Below, in pieces: positions 35,365-46,400 of a stretch of 64,000 nt of DNA. Both the position numbers and the translations under genes were made by a program. How positions within the stretch are numbered: the stretch's first letter is position 1; the number at the start of each line of letters is the position of its first letter. The notes beneath the pieces were generated by a model. It worked only from the letters and a program-made list of their open reading frames with translations. It had not been told where the DNA came from and made no database searches. This DNA is from Drosophila persimilis (Eukaryota > Arthropoda > Insecta > Diptera > Drosophilidae), in contig NW_020825445.1 of NCBI RefSeq assembly GCF_003286085.1, forward strand, positions 62,001 to 126,000, in the 5' to 3' direction.

Positions 35365-35433
35365 GTATAATGGGAATCATTCTCTTATCAAAAAAAATAT
35401 TACACACACACACTCACATAAAAAAAAATCAAC

Positions 35434-35439
35434 AATAAA
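35434..35439 (+). terminator. Candidate poly(A) signal for CycJ copy 8
   Basis: Plus-strand AATAAA, 338 nt after the copy 8 stop. It lies outside the duplicated unit, so copies 1-7 do not carry it. I see no AATAAA between a stop codon and the next unit's promoter in the array, only weaker variants such as AATACA and CATAAA. Confidence 0.5.
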
Positions 35440-35972
35440 AGAGTTGTTATTAACTAGACAAACAATTTTCTAAAAAACAAAATCCAATCCAATCGAGAAT
35501 AGAGTCTTGAGGGGATTTAAGAGGAGGGAGGGAATTAAGGAATGACATTGTTATCCATTTCAAAAATGCTAATACTAAATGCATTCAAAATAGTAGAGCT
35601 GGAGCAAAGAACTGGAGCTGAATGCCGCGAGAATTCTTAAAAGCAAGGAACAAAACAAAGTAGAGGATCGGATCTACAGGGCAGGAATACCCGCTAGACG
35701 CAGCTCCAGTTTGTATCATCAAAAATGGAAATATATAATTTTCAAGTATCGATCGTGGGGGGACACTACAATTTGATATTGCTCCCAAAGGGGAAGTTCT
35801 AGCCTAATTTCAAATGCAAGAATGTTTGAGAGAAGAGGGAGACAGAGAGTGGAATTTGGGGATTAACTATCTTACTAATCTTCGGCCTAAGTGGTTCCGC
35901 AGAAACATTTTGAATTTACAACATTTACAGCACAACGTCCAGGCGCGCAGGTCCGGGCCGCCTCGCCTCGCC

Positions 35973-37629
35973 TCATCGCTGCATATCGCGTCGCTTGAGC
36001 ACATCGAATATGACATCGGAGGAATTCTGCTTGTTGTTCAGATCATTGCCCGACTCATCCTCGGAATCGGTTTGCTCCAGCAATGGCACCGTCAACGTCG
36101 AGTGGGATCTCACATGGATGCCCGCAATGGAATTGTCTGCACCGCCGCCGCCGCCACCGCCACCAGCTCCTCCCTCATTGAAGTTGTACTCTGCCGACAA
36201 ATCGTCACGGTCGTTGTCCAGATGCAGGTCCTTTTGCTGCTTCTCCGCATCGGCCATGGTGGAGTATTTGTGCCACAGATGGCAGGCAATGCCCGCAAGG
36301 CAGACAACCAGACCCACATAGTTGATGGGACTCAGCTGGTCCTTTTTGAGGGTGACGGCCAGGAACAGCTGGCAAATGTCCTTGAATATACCCGCTATCG
36401 AAAGCGTCAGGCTGGAGGTCTTGCACAGCACCAAGAACTCGGTGAACTCCATGAGGAACGCAAGCAGTGCCCCGAAGGTTATCCTGGCAATGGCCCACGT
36501 TATTTCATCCGTCGTATACCTCTTTAGGTTCTCCGCCACATCGTAAAGCTTTACACCTGCAAGGGGAAAATAAGAGTGGGATTAGCATGGTTTCCAGTGG
36601 CTATAAGCTAAGATATACCCATACGCACCTTCAATGCCACAAACAAGCGGCAGCAGCGAGGCAATCATCCACGGCTGCATGTAGTAGATCATGTCAATCG
36701 GATTGTGCAGCCCGAGTTTTGATTTTTGCATAATAAACTGTGCGAAACTCCAGCGCAGGCCGCTGCTCAGCGAGGCAAACAGTATGAAGAAGAAGCCCAA
36801 GGCATTGAACTGCGTGGACTTGTAGGTGAACATCACCAGGCCAGCGCCAATGAGGCCCACAATAAACACCAGAGACCAGCTCTAAGAAAGAGATCGGATC
36901 GGATCGAAACGCGCATTAACATATTTACTCCACTTCCCATATTGTAGATGGACGTACCTTCTTTTCCAATCCTAAAGCTATGGCAAACAGCAGTATAAAC
37001 ACTATGGTAGATGATTTGGTCATTGTGTACAGAGATATGGGCACCAGGGCCAATCCCCAGTTGGAGAAACCGATATCAATGGCACTGGCGACACCAGTGG
37101 GTGCCATTTTTCTCAATGCCACACGCCAATCCAGCTGCACACGGGATCGACCCACGCGCAGCTTATAAATCCTACGCACGAGGGCAGCCAAAATGAATTT
37201 AAGGATTAGGTGATACGTGACAATCGTTAGGGGGAATGGCATCTCGCGATTGATGTCCGTTTGGTAGAAGGTCAGCGAAATGGAGAGCGTTAGGTAGATC
37301 ATAATAATGACCAGGGTGCCAATGGCCATCTGCATAAAGCGGGCATCCGCCTGCCGCGCCATGATCTTCTCCCGTGCCGACGTGGCTGCTACGTCGCCGA
37401 CTCCAAGCCCGCTACCAATGCTATTGCTGCTGTTCACGTATTTGAAGTTAGCCAGGCGTCTATCTTTGCCATTCTGCAGCGTTGTCGTTGACGTCGTCTT
37501 CTTGTCCAAATTGAGCTCAATTTCCTCGCAGTCATCGTCATCAGCACAGCTGCTGCTGCCAACACCGCCGGAACCGCCGCCGCCCCCTCCACTCTGGGAA
37601 TTGAGGCGCTCGTACTTTGCGGCCACCAT
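35973..37629 (-). CDS. CG14971: SLC35C2-like nucleotide-sugar transporter family protein
   Basis: This is a drug/metabolite transporter superfamily membrane protein, related to SLC35C2, which in mammals modulates GDP-fucose supply in the early secretory pathway. Exons 37629-36958, 36881-36629 and 36556-35973 give 502 residues. The first 110 residues are hydrophilic, with poly-Gly, acidic DDDDCEEIELN and Ser/Thr tracts. About ten hydrophobic segments follow, with family-like motifs TIVTYHLILKFILA, ASAIDIGFSNWGL, SLYTMTKSSTIVFILLFAI, SSGLRWSFAQFIMQ and LSPINYVGL. The tail is acidic and Gly-rich. The start MVAAKYERL is chosen because the longer frame begins with GTG inside a consensus donor, consistent with a 5' UTR intron. 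It converges with CycJ copy 8. The symbol rests on synteny and family recalled from D. melanogaster. Confidence 0.87.
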
Positions 37630-37954
37630 TATCGGGGGGTTCGCTGCTGCTGCTGCTGTCGCGCAACCGTAAGAAGTTAACAAGAAAAGCCAGGCTAAAA
37701 GACAGCAAAAAACAGAAATACTCACATTACTTCTTCGTCGCTTCGTTATCTGGAAAGTTTATGGATCCATCCATATGTTTGTGTTTTGTGCAATTTCCCC
37801 GCGTCCCGCGACACGTTCCAGTGCCTGTTATCTGCGTAGGCGGCTTTGACTCAGGTTTTTGGTTGTATTGGTTTCTTCTGTTCGCCAATAAAATAAATTT
37901 ACGTTTTCATTTTTGCCCCGTCCGTTTGTTTTGTTTGCTGCCAACTGTTTCAGT

Positions 37955-37962
37955 TATCGATA
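37955..37962. promoter_or_regulatory. DRE motif (TATCGATA) upstream of the CG14971-like gene
   Basis: A perfect DRE palindrome, 326 bp upstream of the transporter start codon and upstream of the probable 5' UTR intron donor near 37725. It fits a housekeeping DREF-type promoter. Confidence 0.65.
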
Positions 37963-38045
37963 AGGCCCCCCCCGGTGGGGGCTGAAAATAACTACACGGT
38001 AACTACACATTTGCTACACTTAGCTACATAATGGGGGGAAAAAGA

Positions 38046-38228
38046 GGGTATGGACAAGAAGCAAAACTCCCCAGAAAATGCCACGCATGCAAAATGAATT
38101 TCACCTCATTTGCCCGATATACCTTGCCGAATTTGTCTTCAAGGTACATATATTGTTCTCACTCGCGAGGTGAGGTTCGTACGAACTTTGAAATTTGCCT
38201 TGGCTGTTTTTGCCTGTTGTCCATACCC
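38046..38228. mobile_element. MITE, about 183 bp, with 12-bp terminal inverted repeats
   Basis: The ends are GGGTATGGACAA (38046-38057) and TTGTCCATACCC (38217-38228), a perfect 12-bp inverted repeat. The interior holds the palindromes GTTCGTACGAAC and CTCGCGAG. There is no coding capacity. Related segments lie at 9505-9627 and about 40044-40104. The family name is not known to me. No clear target-site duplication is visible. Confidence 0.7.
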
Positions 38229-38405
38229 CCTTCTATAGCACTATGTGCGTCTGGACCTCAGAACTGACGAATTATTCATGTTGCCATTCCTTCATCCATT
38301 TCCTCTTCTACTTTTCTTCGCTTTATGTATAATTGTATATTTTTCCCGTTATGCCGTTTCACTTTTATCAAGTGATTTACGATTCCATGTTGACTGCATA
38401 ATCGC

Positions 38406-38504
38406 TGGAGCTAAGTGTTTACGCGCCTAAGGTTTGAGCATTATCTATGTACGACTTGTACATAGATAATGCTCAAACCTTAGGCGCGTAAACACTTAGC
38501 TCCA
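38406..38504. repeat. Perfect inverted repeat, 47-bp arms, 5-nt loop
   Basis: Arms 38406-38452 and 38458-38504 are exact reverse complements separated by GACTT. As RNA this is a near-ideal hairpin. Confidence 0.97.
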
Positions 38505-38974
38505 TTAAACCATGACCATACTTGCAGACCACATCTCTGTGTGAAAAAACAAAACTAAACGTGCCCAAAACGTCTCCACGGTGCCCACCCCACTCCCCCT
38601 TACAGGCTGGGTGGCGTGAAGATCAAACATTTCGACTGTCAGAAGAACCCAAGAGGTTCTGGACCTAATTGACTTTTTATGTTCCATTACGATTCTTCAC
38701 GGCTACTTTTTCTGTACGAAACGACGTAAACAAACGACTAAACTAATTTTGTGAACATTGGGAACAAGATGTGTATATTTGCTGGGTCATGAGGCTTTAA
38801 TTACACATTAAACTAGCTGTTTTTGGTCACTGTGCGTTTAAATAAATGCATTGTGTATTAATAAAGTGCCTTTCATAGTCAATTCCATCATAATTGAGTA
38901 GCTTTAACACTTAATTTATAATCTGTTTGACTGCAAGCTGCTTCGATGTCGTGCCATTTGGTTTTATTTGCTAT

Positions 38975-39192
38975 TTAGGCAGTGTTCAACTGTTTCAGTA
39001 CAATAGGAGCTGCAGATAAGAGAAAAACGGGAATGATTACACACATTTTACATAATTTTCTATGGAGAAAATTTTACCCAGCCGGATGGCGGCGCAGAGT
39101 GTGCCGAAAATGATGAAACTGAAGCGGACCTCGGATGCCACACGTTTCTGCTCCTCGGCGGGATCGGGCTGAGCTTGTTGCAGGCGGAACAT
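38975..39192 (-). CDS. Tom5: TOMM5-like small subunit of the mitochondrial outer-membrane translocase
   Basis: Exons 39192-39078 and 39009-38975, joined over a 68-nt GT-AG intron (acceptor CTTATCTGCAG), encode 49 residues. The product starts MFRLQQAQPDPAEEQKR, has one hydrophobic segment (about 24-37, FSFIIFGTLCAAIR), and ends RLAPIVLKQLNTA. Human TOMM5, recalled as 51 residues, starts MFR, has a DPEE-MKRKM stretch and ends LRVTPFILKKLDSI, so the layout and both ends agree. Tom5 is a tail-anchored accessory subunit stabilising the Tom40 pore. An AATAAA lies just past the stop (38968-38963, minus strand). The protein is too small for ordinary ORF cut-offs. Identification is by pattern, without alignment software. 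Confidence 0.82.
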
Positions 39193-39341
39193 GGTGCGCA
39201 GGTAAAGGGTTTCTTTATGATATTCTTAATTATTTACAATTAAATGTGTGTGATGTGTGCTCACTCTGGTTTTCTTGCACGTGCCTGATAAACAACCTCC
39301 TTGTTCTAACACACCTTGCAATAATATTCAATAAAGGCAAG

Positions 39342-39520
39342 AAACAGTGTTGTAGGTCGTTCTCGTTTTGTACTAACACACCATGTAAAATTCGTGTTGA
39401 AGTGCCACTTAATATCGTTTTTGACACCCTATTGAATACCAATTAAGGATCTGCATAATAATTCTGATAATTTGAGACAATAAAAACATTATTTTTCAAA
39501 AAAGATCTGTAACGGTAATA
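39342..39520. repeat. Diverged direct repeat, copy A
   Basis: The segment around GAAACAGTGTTGTAGGTCGTTC through TTTTTCAAAAAAGATCTGTAACGG is repeated in diverged form at 39793-39975, about 450 bp downstream. It is not obviously coding. Confidence 0.75.
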
Positions 39521-39608
39521 TTATCCCGTAGGCAGCATTCAATTTGTTTGAGCCAGCAACATGTGCCGTAGTTCATATGTATGTATCAAATATGTAGTTA
39601 CCGTGTAA

Positions 39609-39645
39609 GTACCATGTACAAAATTGATATTTTTGTACATGGTAA
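39609..39645. repeat. 14-bp stem hairpin
   Basis: TACCATGTACAAAA at 39610-39623 pairs perfectly with TTTTGTACATGGTA at 39631-39644, with a 7-nt loop. It lies between the two diverged direct repeats. Confidence 0.8.
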
Positions 39646-39792
39646 CTTTTTTGTTTACACCTTATTATAGACACAATCAAATAAAAATAGTACTTCAAGT
39701 GGAAAATAAATTCATCAATCGAATAAATGTATGTGCTCCGGGCTGAGGGTCTTGCTAACCATTCAGTACTAAAAGGTTAGTGGTAATATTTA

Positions 39793-39975
39793 GGAAACAG
39801 TGCTGTAGGTCGTTCCCGTTTTGGCGCTGATTGACGCACCTTCTTGTACTATCGCACCATGCAAAATGCATGTAGAAATGCCATTTACTGTCGTTTCCCT
39901 TCATGCGGCATCAGAAATCCTATGAATTTCAGACAGTAAAATAATTTTTTTCAAAAATGATCTATAACGGCAGTG
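39793..39975. repeat. Diverged direct repeat, copy B
   Basis: Matches 39342-39520 at an estimated three quarters of positions, in the order GAAACAGTGCTGTAGGTCGTTC, CACCATGCAAAAT, and TTTTTTTCAAAAATGATCTATAACGG. Confidence 0.75.
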
Positions 39976-40043
39976 TTTGGCAGTTCTCAATTGTTATTTA
40001 CAAAATAGCAACAAAACCAAGGTTTGTTAAGAAGGACGTGGTG

Positions 40044-40104
40044 AGGTGAGCTTCGTAGCATGCCTTTCTAATGTTTCTCAGCGTTTTGCCTCGTTGTCCA
40101 TACC
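40044..40104. mobile_element. MITE fragment related to 38046-38228
   Basis: It ends in TTGTCCATACC (40094-40104), as the 38-kb MITE does, and carries a GAGGTGAGCTTCGTA block resembling its interior. Only the right end is recognisable. Confidence 0.5.
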
Positions 40105-40431
40105 TTTTTGCAGATTCTTTGCGCGGCGCAGTCAGCGTTACTGTGGGAAAAACGTCCTGGGAAGGACACTGGATTTTGCTGCCTCAATCTTTCTCGGGCG
40201 CCGCCGCGGACAAGTCGCGTATTATTCGTACTACCACATTACATTGAATTATTTTTGGCGTTCATTGAAAATCGAAGAGTAGAAAGAAAGAACCACAGCA
40301 ACAAAATGCGGTGCAGTGGCTGAATATGAATGAAATCTCGCACAGGATTTCCATCAAAAAGAGCTCTGCACAACGACAAAAGTGATATAGAAACCTTCAA
40401 GCGGGTGTGAAATATCCCAGCCACCAAAAAA

Positions 40432-40452
40432 ATGTCGACAATTGTGGAACAG
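40432..40452 (+). CDS. Predicted first coding exon of the TJAP1/Pilt-like gene
   Basis: ATG at 40432 in an A-rich start context encodes MSTIVEQ. It is followed by donor GTGAGAGC at 40453 in phase 0, the phase needed by the exon at 53332. The joined product would begin MSTIVEQAATATATAAAA. The link is inferred from phase, start context and the absence of a better start nearer the second exon. A 12.9-kb first intron is long but not unusual in flies. Confidence 0.6.
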
Positions 40453-43400
40453 GTGAGAGCCAACGAGCGCCCCGTACAGAGGAATGCACGTTACAAATCA
40501 AATTAAATTTAAATAAGAATCAAATTGGAAGGGGGGCTTCGGCGTTCCCTCCATTTCCGTTTTCTTATATAAATGAATGGAGCTTAGCTTATCAGCCATT
40601 AGGCAAAATGCTTTGGTATTTTGCTTGAAAGACCGCCTGCCGACTGCGTAACATTCAGTGTCAGTGTCTGAGACGGTCTTGCGTGTGTGGATGGGTGTTT
40701 TGATTGTATTTGTGTGTATCTGTGTGACTGAACGGAGAGTGTATCGGTGTGTGTGTGTGTTTGGCATGTGCCTGCCTGCTTGTTTTTTGCATTACCATGG
40801 AAACAGCATGGGCGCCCGCCCAACGTCTCGGGTACTTCCTGACGCGAAAACCCACCGTCGCTGTCGCTGTCGCCGTCGCCGTCGCTGTTGCCGTCGGACT
40901 GCTTTCGATTCGACAGTAAAATTCGATTAATTTCTAATCGGCAGAATCAGTGTGACAAGTGCAGACATGTCTCACACACACACAGGCACAATCCCTCACG
41001 TACATGTACACGTAGAGGAAAGCATACCACACCAATGGACAAATATAAATAGCTGGCATTTTGCAAACGGATTTCAATTCCCATGCCCCCACCCGCCCGA
41101 ATACTCAAACACTTGGACGCGCGATGTTGCATGCAAATTTGATTTGCTCTGGTATTGGTGTTTGGTGATTTGACATTTTGCGGCACACAAAATCCTTCAA
41201 ACTCTTTTCCGCCTTCGGATGGGATTTCAAGTGCAGTCACACAACTATTTGCCTGACTTGACGTCACGGAATCAAATCAAATCAAATCAAATGCCAAATG
41301 AAGAAGGACACAAATCTATCCATCTTTAAGCTATTTACAGTTTAGTGTTTGTCTGACTGATTCACTAATGAAGGGGTAGGTTAAGACTAGAATACCATAT
41401 CCTATATGGAGATTTATTTGTTTATGGACCCAAATCATTGTTAGGCTTTAATCCCTGTCCAGGTATAGGCGCGTAAGGGATTCACTTGGCAAACCTTGAA
41501 CTCCACACGGAATTCAATGCTTAGCCTTCTGAACTCCTGCAAAAGTCTTGCCTTTAATCAAAGCCCCACCGCTGGGGGAGTTGAGTTTTTGTTACCTGCA
41601 GGAATTTCCGTATAGTAATACGCTCAGTGCCGTGCCAGTCTGCTGTCGGTCTCCCTTGTCGCGCTGTCAAAGTCACTGGAACTTTTTGTTGCATACTTTG
41701 TCGGGAGATGCGCGCATGTAGCGCGAGTCATTACGTTTTATAGACTTTATAAGAAGTTTCGTTTATGCAGTTTGCTCAAAAGTTTTTCACCTAGCCACAC
41801 GGGCATCCAAGCCCATCCAGATACATACACGTACAGATACACAGATATCTTTGGCATTGTTCAGGTTTTTGGAATTGTGGTGGCAAGAAGATAAACATTT
41901 CTGCAGGGTTTTGCCTCGTTTTATGGCCTGTAAGTCTGTAAGCCACATTTAAGAGTATATACAAATGGAATACTCTCTGAATGTGGAAGAAAGTCTTAAG
42001 GGAATCGGTCTCTGCGCTGGTCTGATGATACTACTACCATCTCTGATCATCCCGCATTAGCACTTTTAAATTCCAGCTGAACTTCAAATGAAAGATTTTG
42101 TTGAAGCTTTAGTTGATGCCACCGCAAGGGCCAAACGCCTGCTGTATATAAGCCAGATAAACATAAGCCACAACATAAACACATATATGTATATGTATGT
42201 ATGTAGAAGTGGCTGCCCCGTCAAGTGCAACACATAGGCCAACTATGCGGCCACCCTTTTCTAACCCCCATAGTTGGGGCATTACGTGAGAGGCTTTCAC
42301 CTCCCTTGTGCCACCCATTTGCTCGAGGTTTTTTTGTGCGCCATTTTGTCAGAGCATAAATTACAACTTCGGGCATACCTGCCCCATGCCCGGAGCGGCA
42401 GAGAGGCAGAGCGGAGAGTGAAAGAGAGTGTGGCAGGTGAGGCAAAGGGCGAAAGGCGAAAGGAGAAAGGAGAATGGAGAGCCTTTAACGTCTGTTGCTG
42501 CTGCCGTCAGTGTCGCCGGTTGTTGCCGTTGCTCCTGCTTACATAATGTTAATGATGCTGCCCCCAACCGGCAACACAGAGAGACAACCAGAGAGGGAGA
42601 GAGAGAGGGATAGAGAGAGGGATGGCAAAAGGGAAGCTCGTTTCATGCCGTTTGCCAAAACAAAAGTCAGAGCCAAAAGGGAGAGGAAGGACAGCCAGGT
42701 CGTTTGTGACCTCCGTGTGTACAATGGCCCTCTCTTCATTCTAGTTTACAGGATCTGCATTCTCCGGCATCCACTGGAAGGAATCCTTGTTGTTATGTTG
42801 CCTTTTCTCTCTCCCTACTTTATTCGTTGGACCACTACCGCATGAAGCAGCAAGGACCTAACAGAGATAAATGGATATTAGATGGAAGCTGAGGTGGCTG
42901 TCTTTAAAGTAGAGTTCGAATATAAAACATACAACGAGGAGGAGTATGGAAGCAGATATAGAACTAAGATCTAAGATAGATAGATTCTATTGGTTGCTAC
43001 TTTTCGACTAAAAATATTCCTAAAGTATTCGAACAGCTGGAATTTGTTTATTCTAGAAATATTCATAAGAACTGCCATTTAAAGCTTAAGATAAAGAATC
43101 TGAAGATCTCCTTAAAATACTTTCATACGATTTTTGTATTTAAAAAAGTTTTCTATCTAATGTTGATTCCATTAATCGGAGGATCCTGCCGCATTTGCTT
43201 AGGATTCCAAGAACATACACGCATTTCCCAATGTCTCCTCGACCATGCCTCCAGGCTATACATATTTCAAGTGTAATTTTATTTCCTTTGTGCTGTTTCC
43301 TCTGTTCGGAAATTGGTCATACGCGTACTCGTATCTTTGGTCCTGTATTTGTTCGTATCTTTCAAAGGGGTATATGTATATCGTTTCAGTTTCGGTTTCG

Positions 43401-46400
43401 GTTTCCGTTTCCACTTTCCACTTTCCTTTCATATTTTTTAATGCTGCCCCATGCATAATATATCAATTTGGCGGTGCAACAAAAGAGTTTTCCTTGGTGA
43501 GTCACACGGCGTATGCGTAATGTGCCAGAGAGGGGGGAGCGTGAGGCATTTGGCATGGAGCAGCCCCATCAGCATATATGTACGGAGTATCCCCAAGGAT
43601 ACGGCTGCTCGTTATGCTTATTTGCTCACATATACAGCTGCAGAAACAGTTGCATGATGCACACGAATGTGGCAAGGAAATTGCCCCAAAGGTCCAGGAC
43701 ATCCACAGCGAACGAGACGGAGCGAAATGGGGAGGGAAGGGGGAGTGTGCGGGAGACACATATACAGCTGCAGGGTTCATGGCCCTGCCACTGACCGCCA
43801 ATGGACTGTGTGTGTGTGTGTGTGTGTACGGGGGCATGCAGCATGTGGCAGGGCCATAAAATTGCTTGCCCTTCCATGTGCATCCTTGATGTGATCATTC
43901 TGCCCCATGCCCCCGTGCCCCCATGCCCCGTGCCCCTTGTAGCACATGTTCAAGGTCAAATTTAGTCGTTTTGATTTAATTTATTGTTGCATCCATAAAA
44001 AGAAGAAGGCAAAATCCGCCCAAAACCAAAAACACCTGCTCCACACGCCGCCTGCCTGTGCCGCACACTCTCTCAGCCCCTCGCCCCCCCCCCGCTTGCT
44101 TTGTGGCACAGTCAACGGTCCGCCTACCGTTCGCCTTGTTGCTTTGCCACAAAAGGCAATATTTTGCTTGTCTGCCTCTATTTATCTTCTCCTTTGTCTC
44201 TGGTTCGTATTTTGATTGCTTTTCCACACTTGCTCCCCCATTGGTGGCACTGCCACTGCCACTGCCACACGCCTCCCACATTTCTCCCCGAATTTCATTT
44301 GAGGTGACTCAATGTCTTGCTCATTTCCTTTTTCTTATAGACAAAAACTATACATCTGTGTGTGTGGCAGAGAGGTTTTCCTTTATCTGTCTGAGAGAGA
44401 GACAAAGCGAGAGAGTGAGAGATGATGGAAAAGTTCCAAGTGTATGACTTCATATGACTCCATTCTGCCATTCTACCATTCTTCATTCTGTTGAATTTCC
44501 TTTCGGATTTTCATTTTGTGTTTGGCTTTGCCTTTGCTTTCCCCCAATGATTAGCATTCTTCTTTGGGGAGAGGGGGAGAGATCTTTGTCCATCGAAGAA
44601 ATCAATTATTTGGGAACAAAAAATGGAACGAACGATTGATTGGAAGAGTGCTGAATGGCTTCGAGTGTTCCATTCTTGGAATGGTATCTCTCAGGGGCAT
44701 ACAGATAGAGGTCTTGGACTAATCATCTATTTCCATACAGCATTTCTTGAAGGGTAATTCCTTACCAAGATCTTGTATGAGGCACCAAAAAGCTGGCCTC
44801 TGGCATGGGTTCTATGCTTCCTCTCCGATCGCGCCACTCGTCAATCCATTGGGCAGCCGAGTCGGTCCCCCGAATCCAATAACAAAATACACAGTCCTGG
44901 GCGAGGCTTTAAGATGAAGAATGGGGGGCTTAAGGCTACTCTTAGGGGTCCTAGGATACAGTAATTAAAGGTTTCTTAGAGAAGTTTTGGTTTCGTTTGG
45001 AAACATTAGGAAATGCTTTGCTTAAAGATCTACCAAAACCAAACCAAACCAAAGAAATATCTTGAAATATTCCATCCCGTATCGAATCAATATTTTCATA
45101 ACTTCCTTGACGAAAAGTAAGTTTGCTTCATCTTTTATTCATTAAATCCTTAATGTGTGTGTTCCCGCCCTTTTGTTTGCGTGTTTTCTTAATCAGGGCC
45201 CCTGCCCTGCCCCCCTGCCCCCCTGTTGGCACCACAATTGGCACCACATTAACTGTTATCTCCCCCCCCCCATCACCCCCTCACCTGCTCCAGATATCTC
45301 CCTCTCGGATTTCAGTGAACTTCGATTGCGTTTGCTGTCTGTTTTTGATAGCTGCAAATATTTTCATTTTCTCATCATTTTCTTCTCTCCTTCTCGCTCT
45401 CTCTCTCTCTATCTTTCCTCCCGCTTCTCATGTGTGTGTGTGTGTGCGTGACTTCTTTTCTCATTTTCGTGATTTTATTACTTTTACTTTTTACGATTTA
45501 TTTGCTGAAATTGCTTATTTCCCTTTTTGGCTTTGCCATCGGCGATGCCGAAAGAGCCGCAAAAAATACGAGCAGCAGCAGTAGCCAAAGGAAATTGGCA
45601 TCGGGGCGGCATCGCTGGCTTCGGGGGTTTTGATTGTTATTATTGCCACAGCCACTGCCACTGCCACAGCCACAGCCAGGACTACTCTTTCATTGTCTTT
45701 GGACTCGCATTCGTATACCCCACATATGTCCTCTATGGCTATGGATGGGGGGTAGGGGGGGTTGGGGGGGTCTCTGGCTTTGGCAAATTCAATCAACGTT
45801 TTGTTTTTTAATCGATTCCGCTTGGCACTTGCCTGGGATTGGCTTTGACTACGGTTCGTTCTAGCTCGCATACTATCTTGCAACATGCAGTCGCATTGGT
45901 CCTTCAGCCAATGTATGTTGCGCTCCACAGTCATGTTTCGTCCTTGCATTGCTCTTTCTCGCTGTACATGGGATATTCCCTCTTGGTTTTCCGGCTGTTT
46001 TTAACATTAATCATACGCCACGTTGCACTCACATAAATAGTCATAGTGCCTCTCCGTTCCTGCCGCACTCCCTGCCTCTCACTCTCTCTCTCTTCTGAGG
46101 ACTGCATTCAGTGGCACAACTCAAAGCTGACATTGCACACGGATTTTCCAAGTCTCTGAACACACACACAGAGCCAGCGATAATGGTGGCATGCAGCGCG
46201 GGGGCACATGAGCCGGAAGCAACTGAAAGACTGAAAGACAAATAATTCCACAGAGATAGAGGGGCTACAGCCACCCCTCGACCTTCCACAATTTGGCTCG
46301 CAAATAATTTAAATTTCAATTAAAATGATTAGAGAATTTCCCCCCCACATTTTGGGATATATATTTCATCGCTATTCCATTTTTGCATAATTTATTTACT

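Noticed and set aside
37630-37725. N-terminal extension of the CG14971-like protein beginning SISVFCCLLAWLF
   Set aside because: It starts with GTG inside a consensus splice donor and reads through a probable 5' UTR intron.
38517-38668. Open frame after a CTTGCAG acceptor, with a second possible acceptor at 38604, and local stems on both strands
   Set aside because: No recognisable protein or RNA family, no donor partner upstream, and no clear Pol III promoter. Left unassigned.
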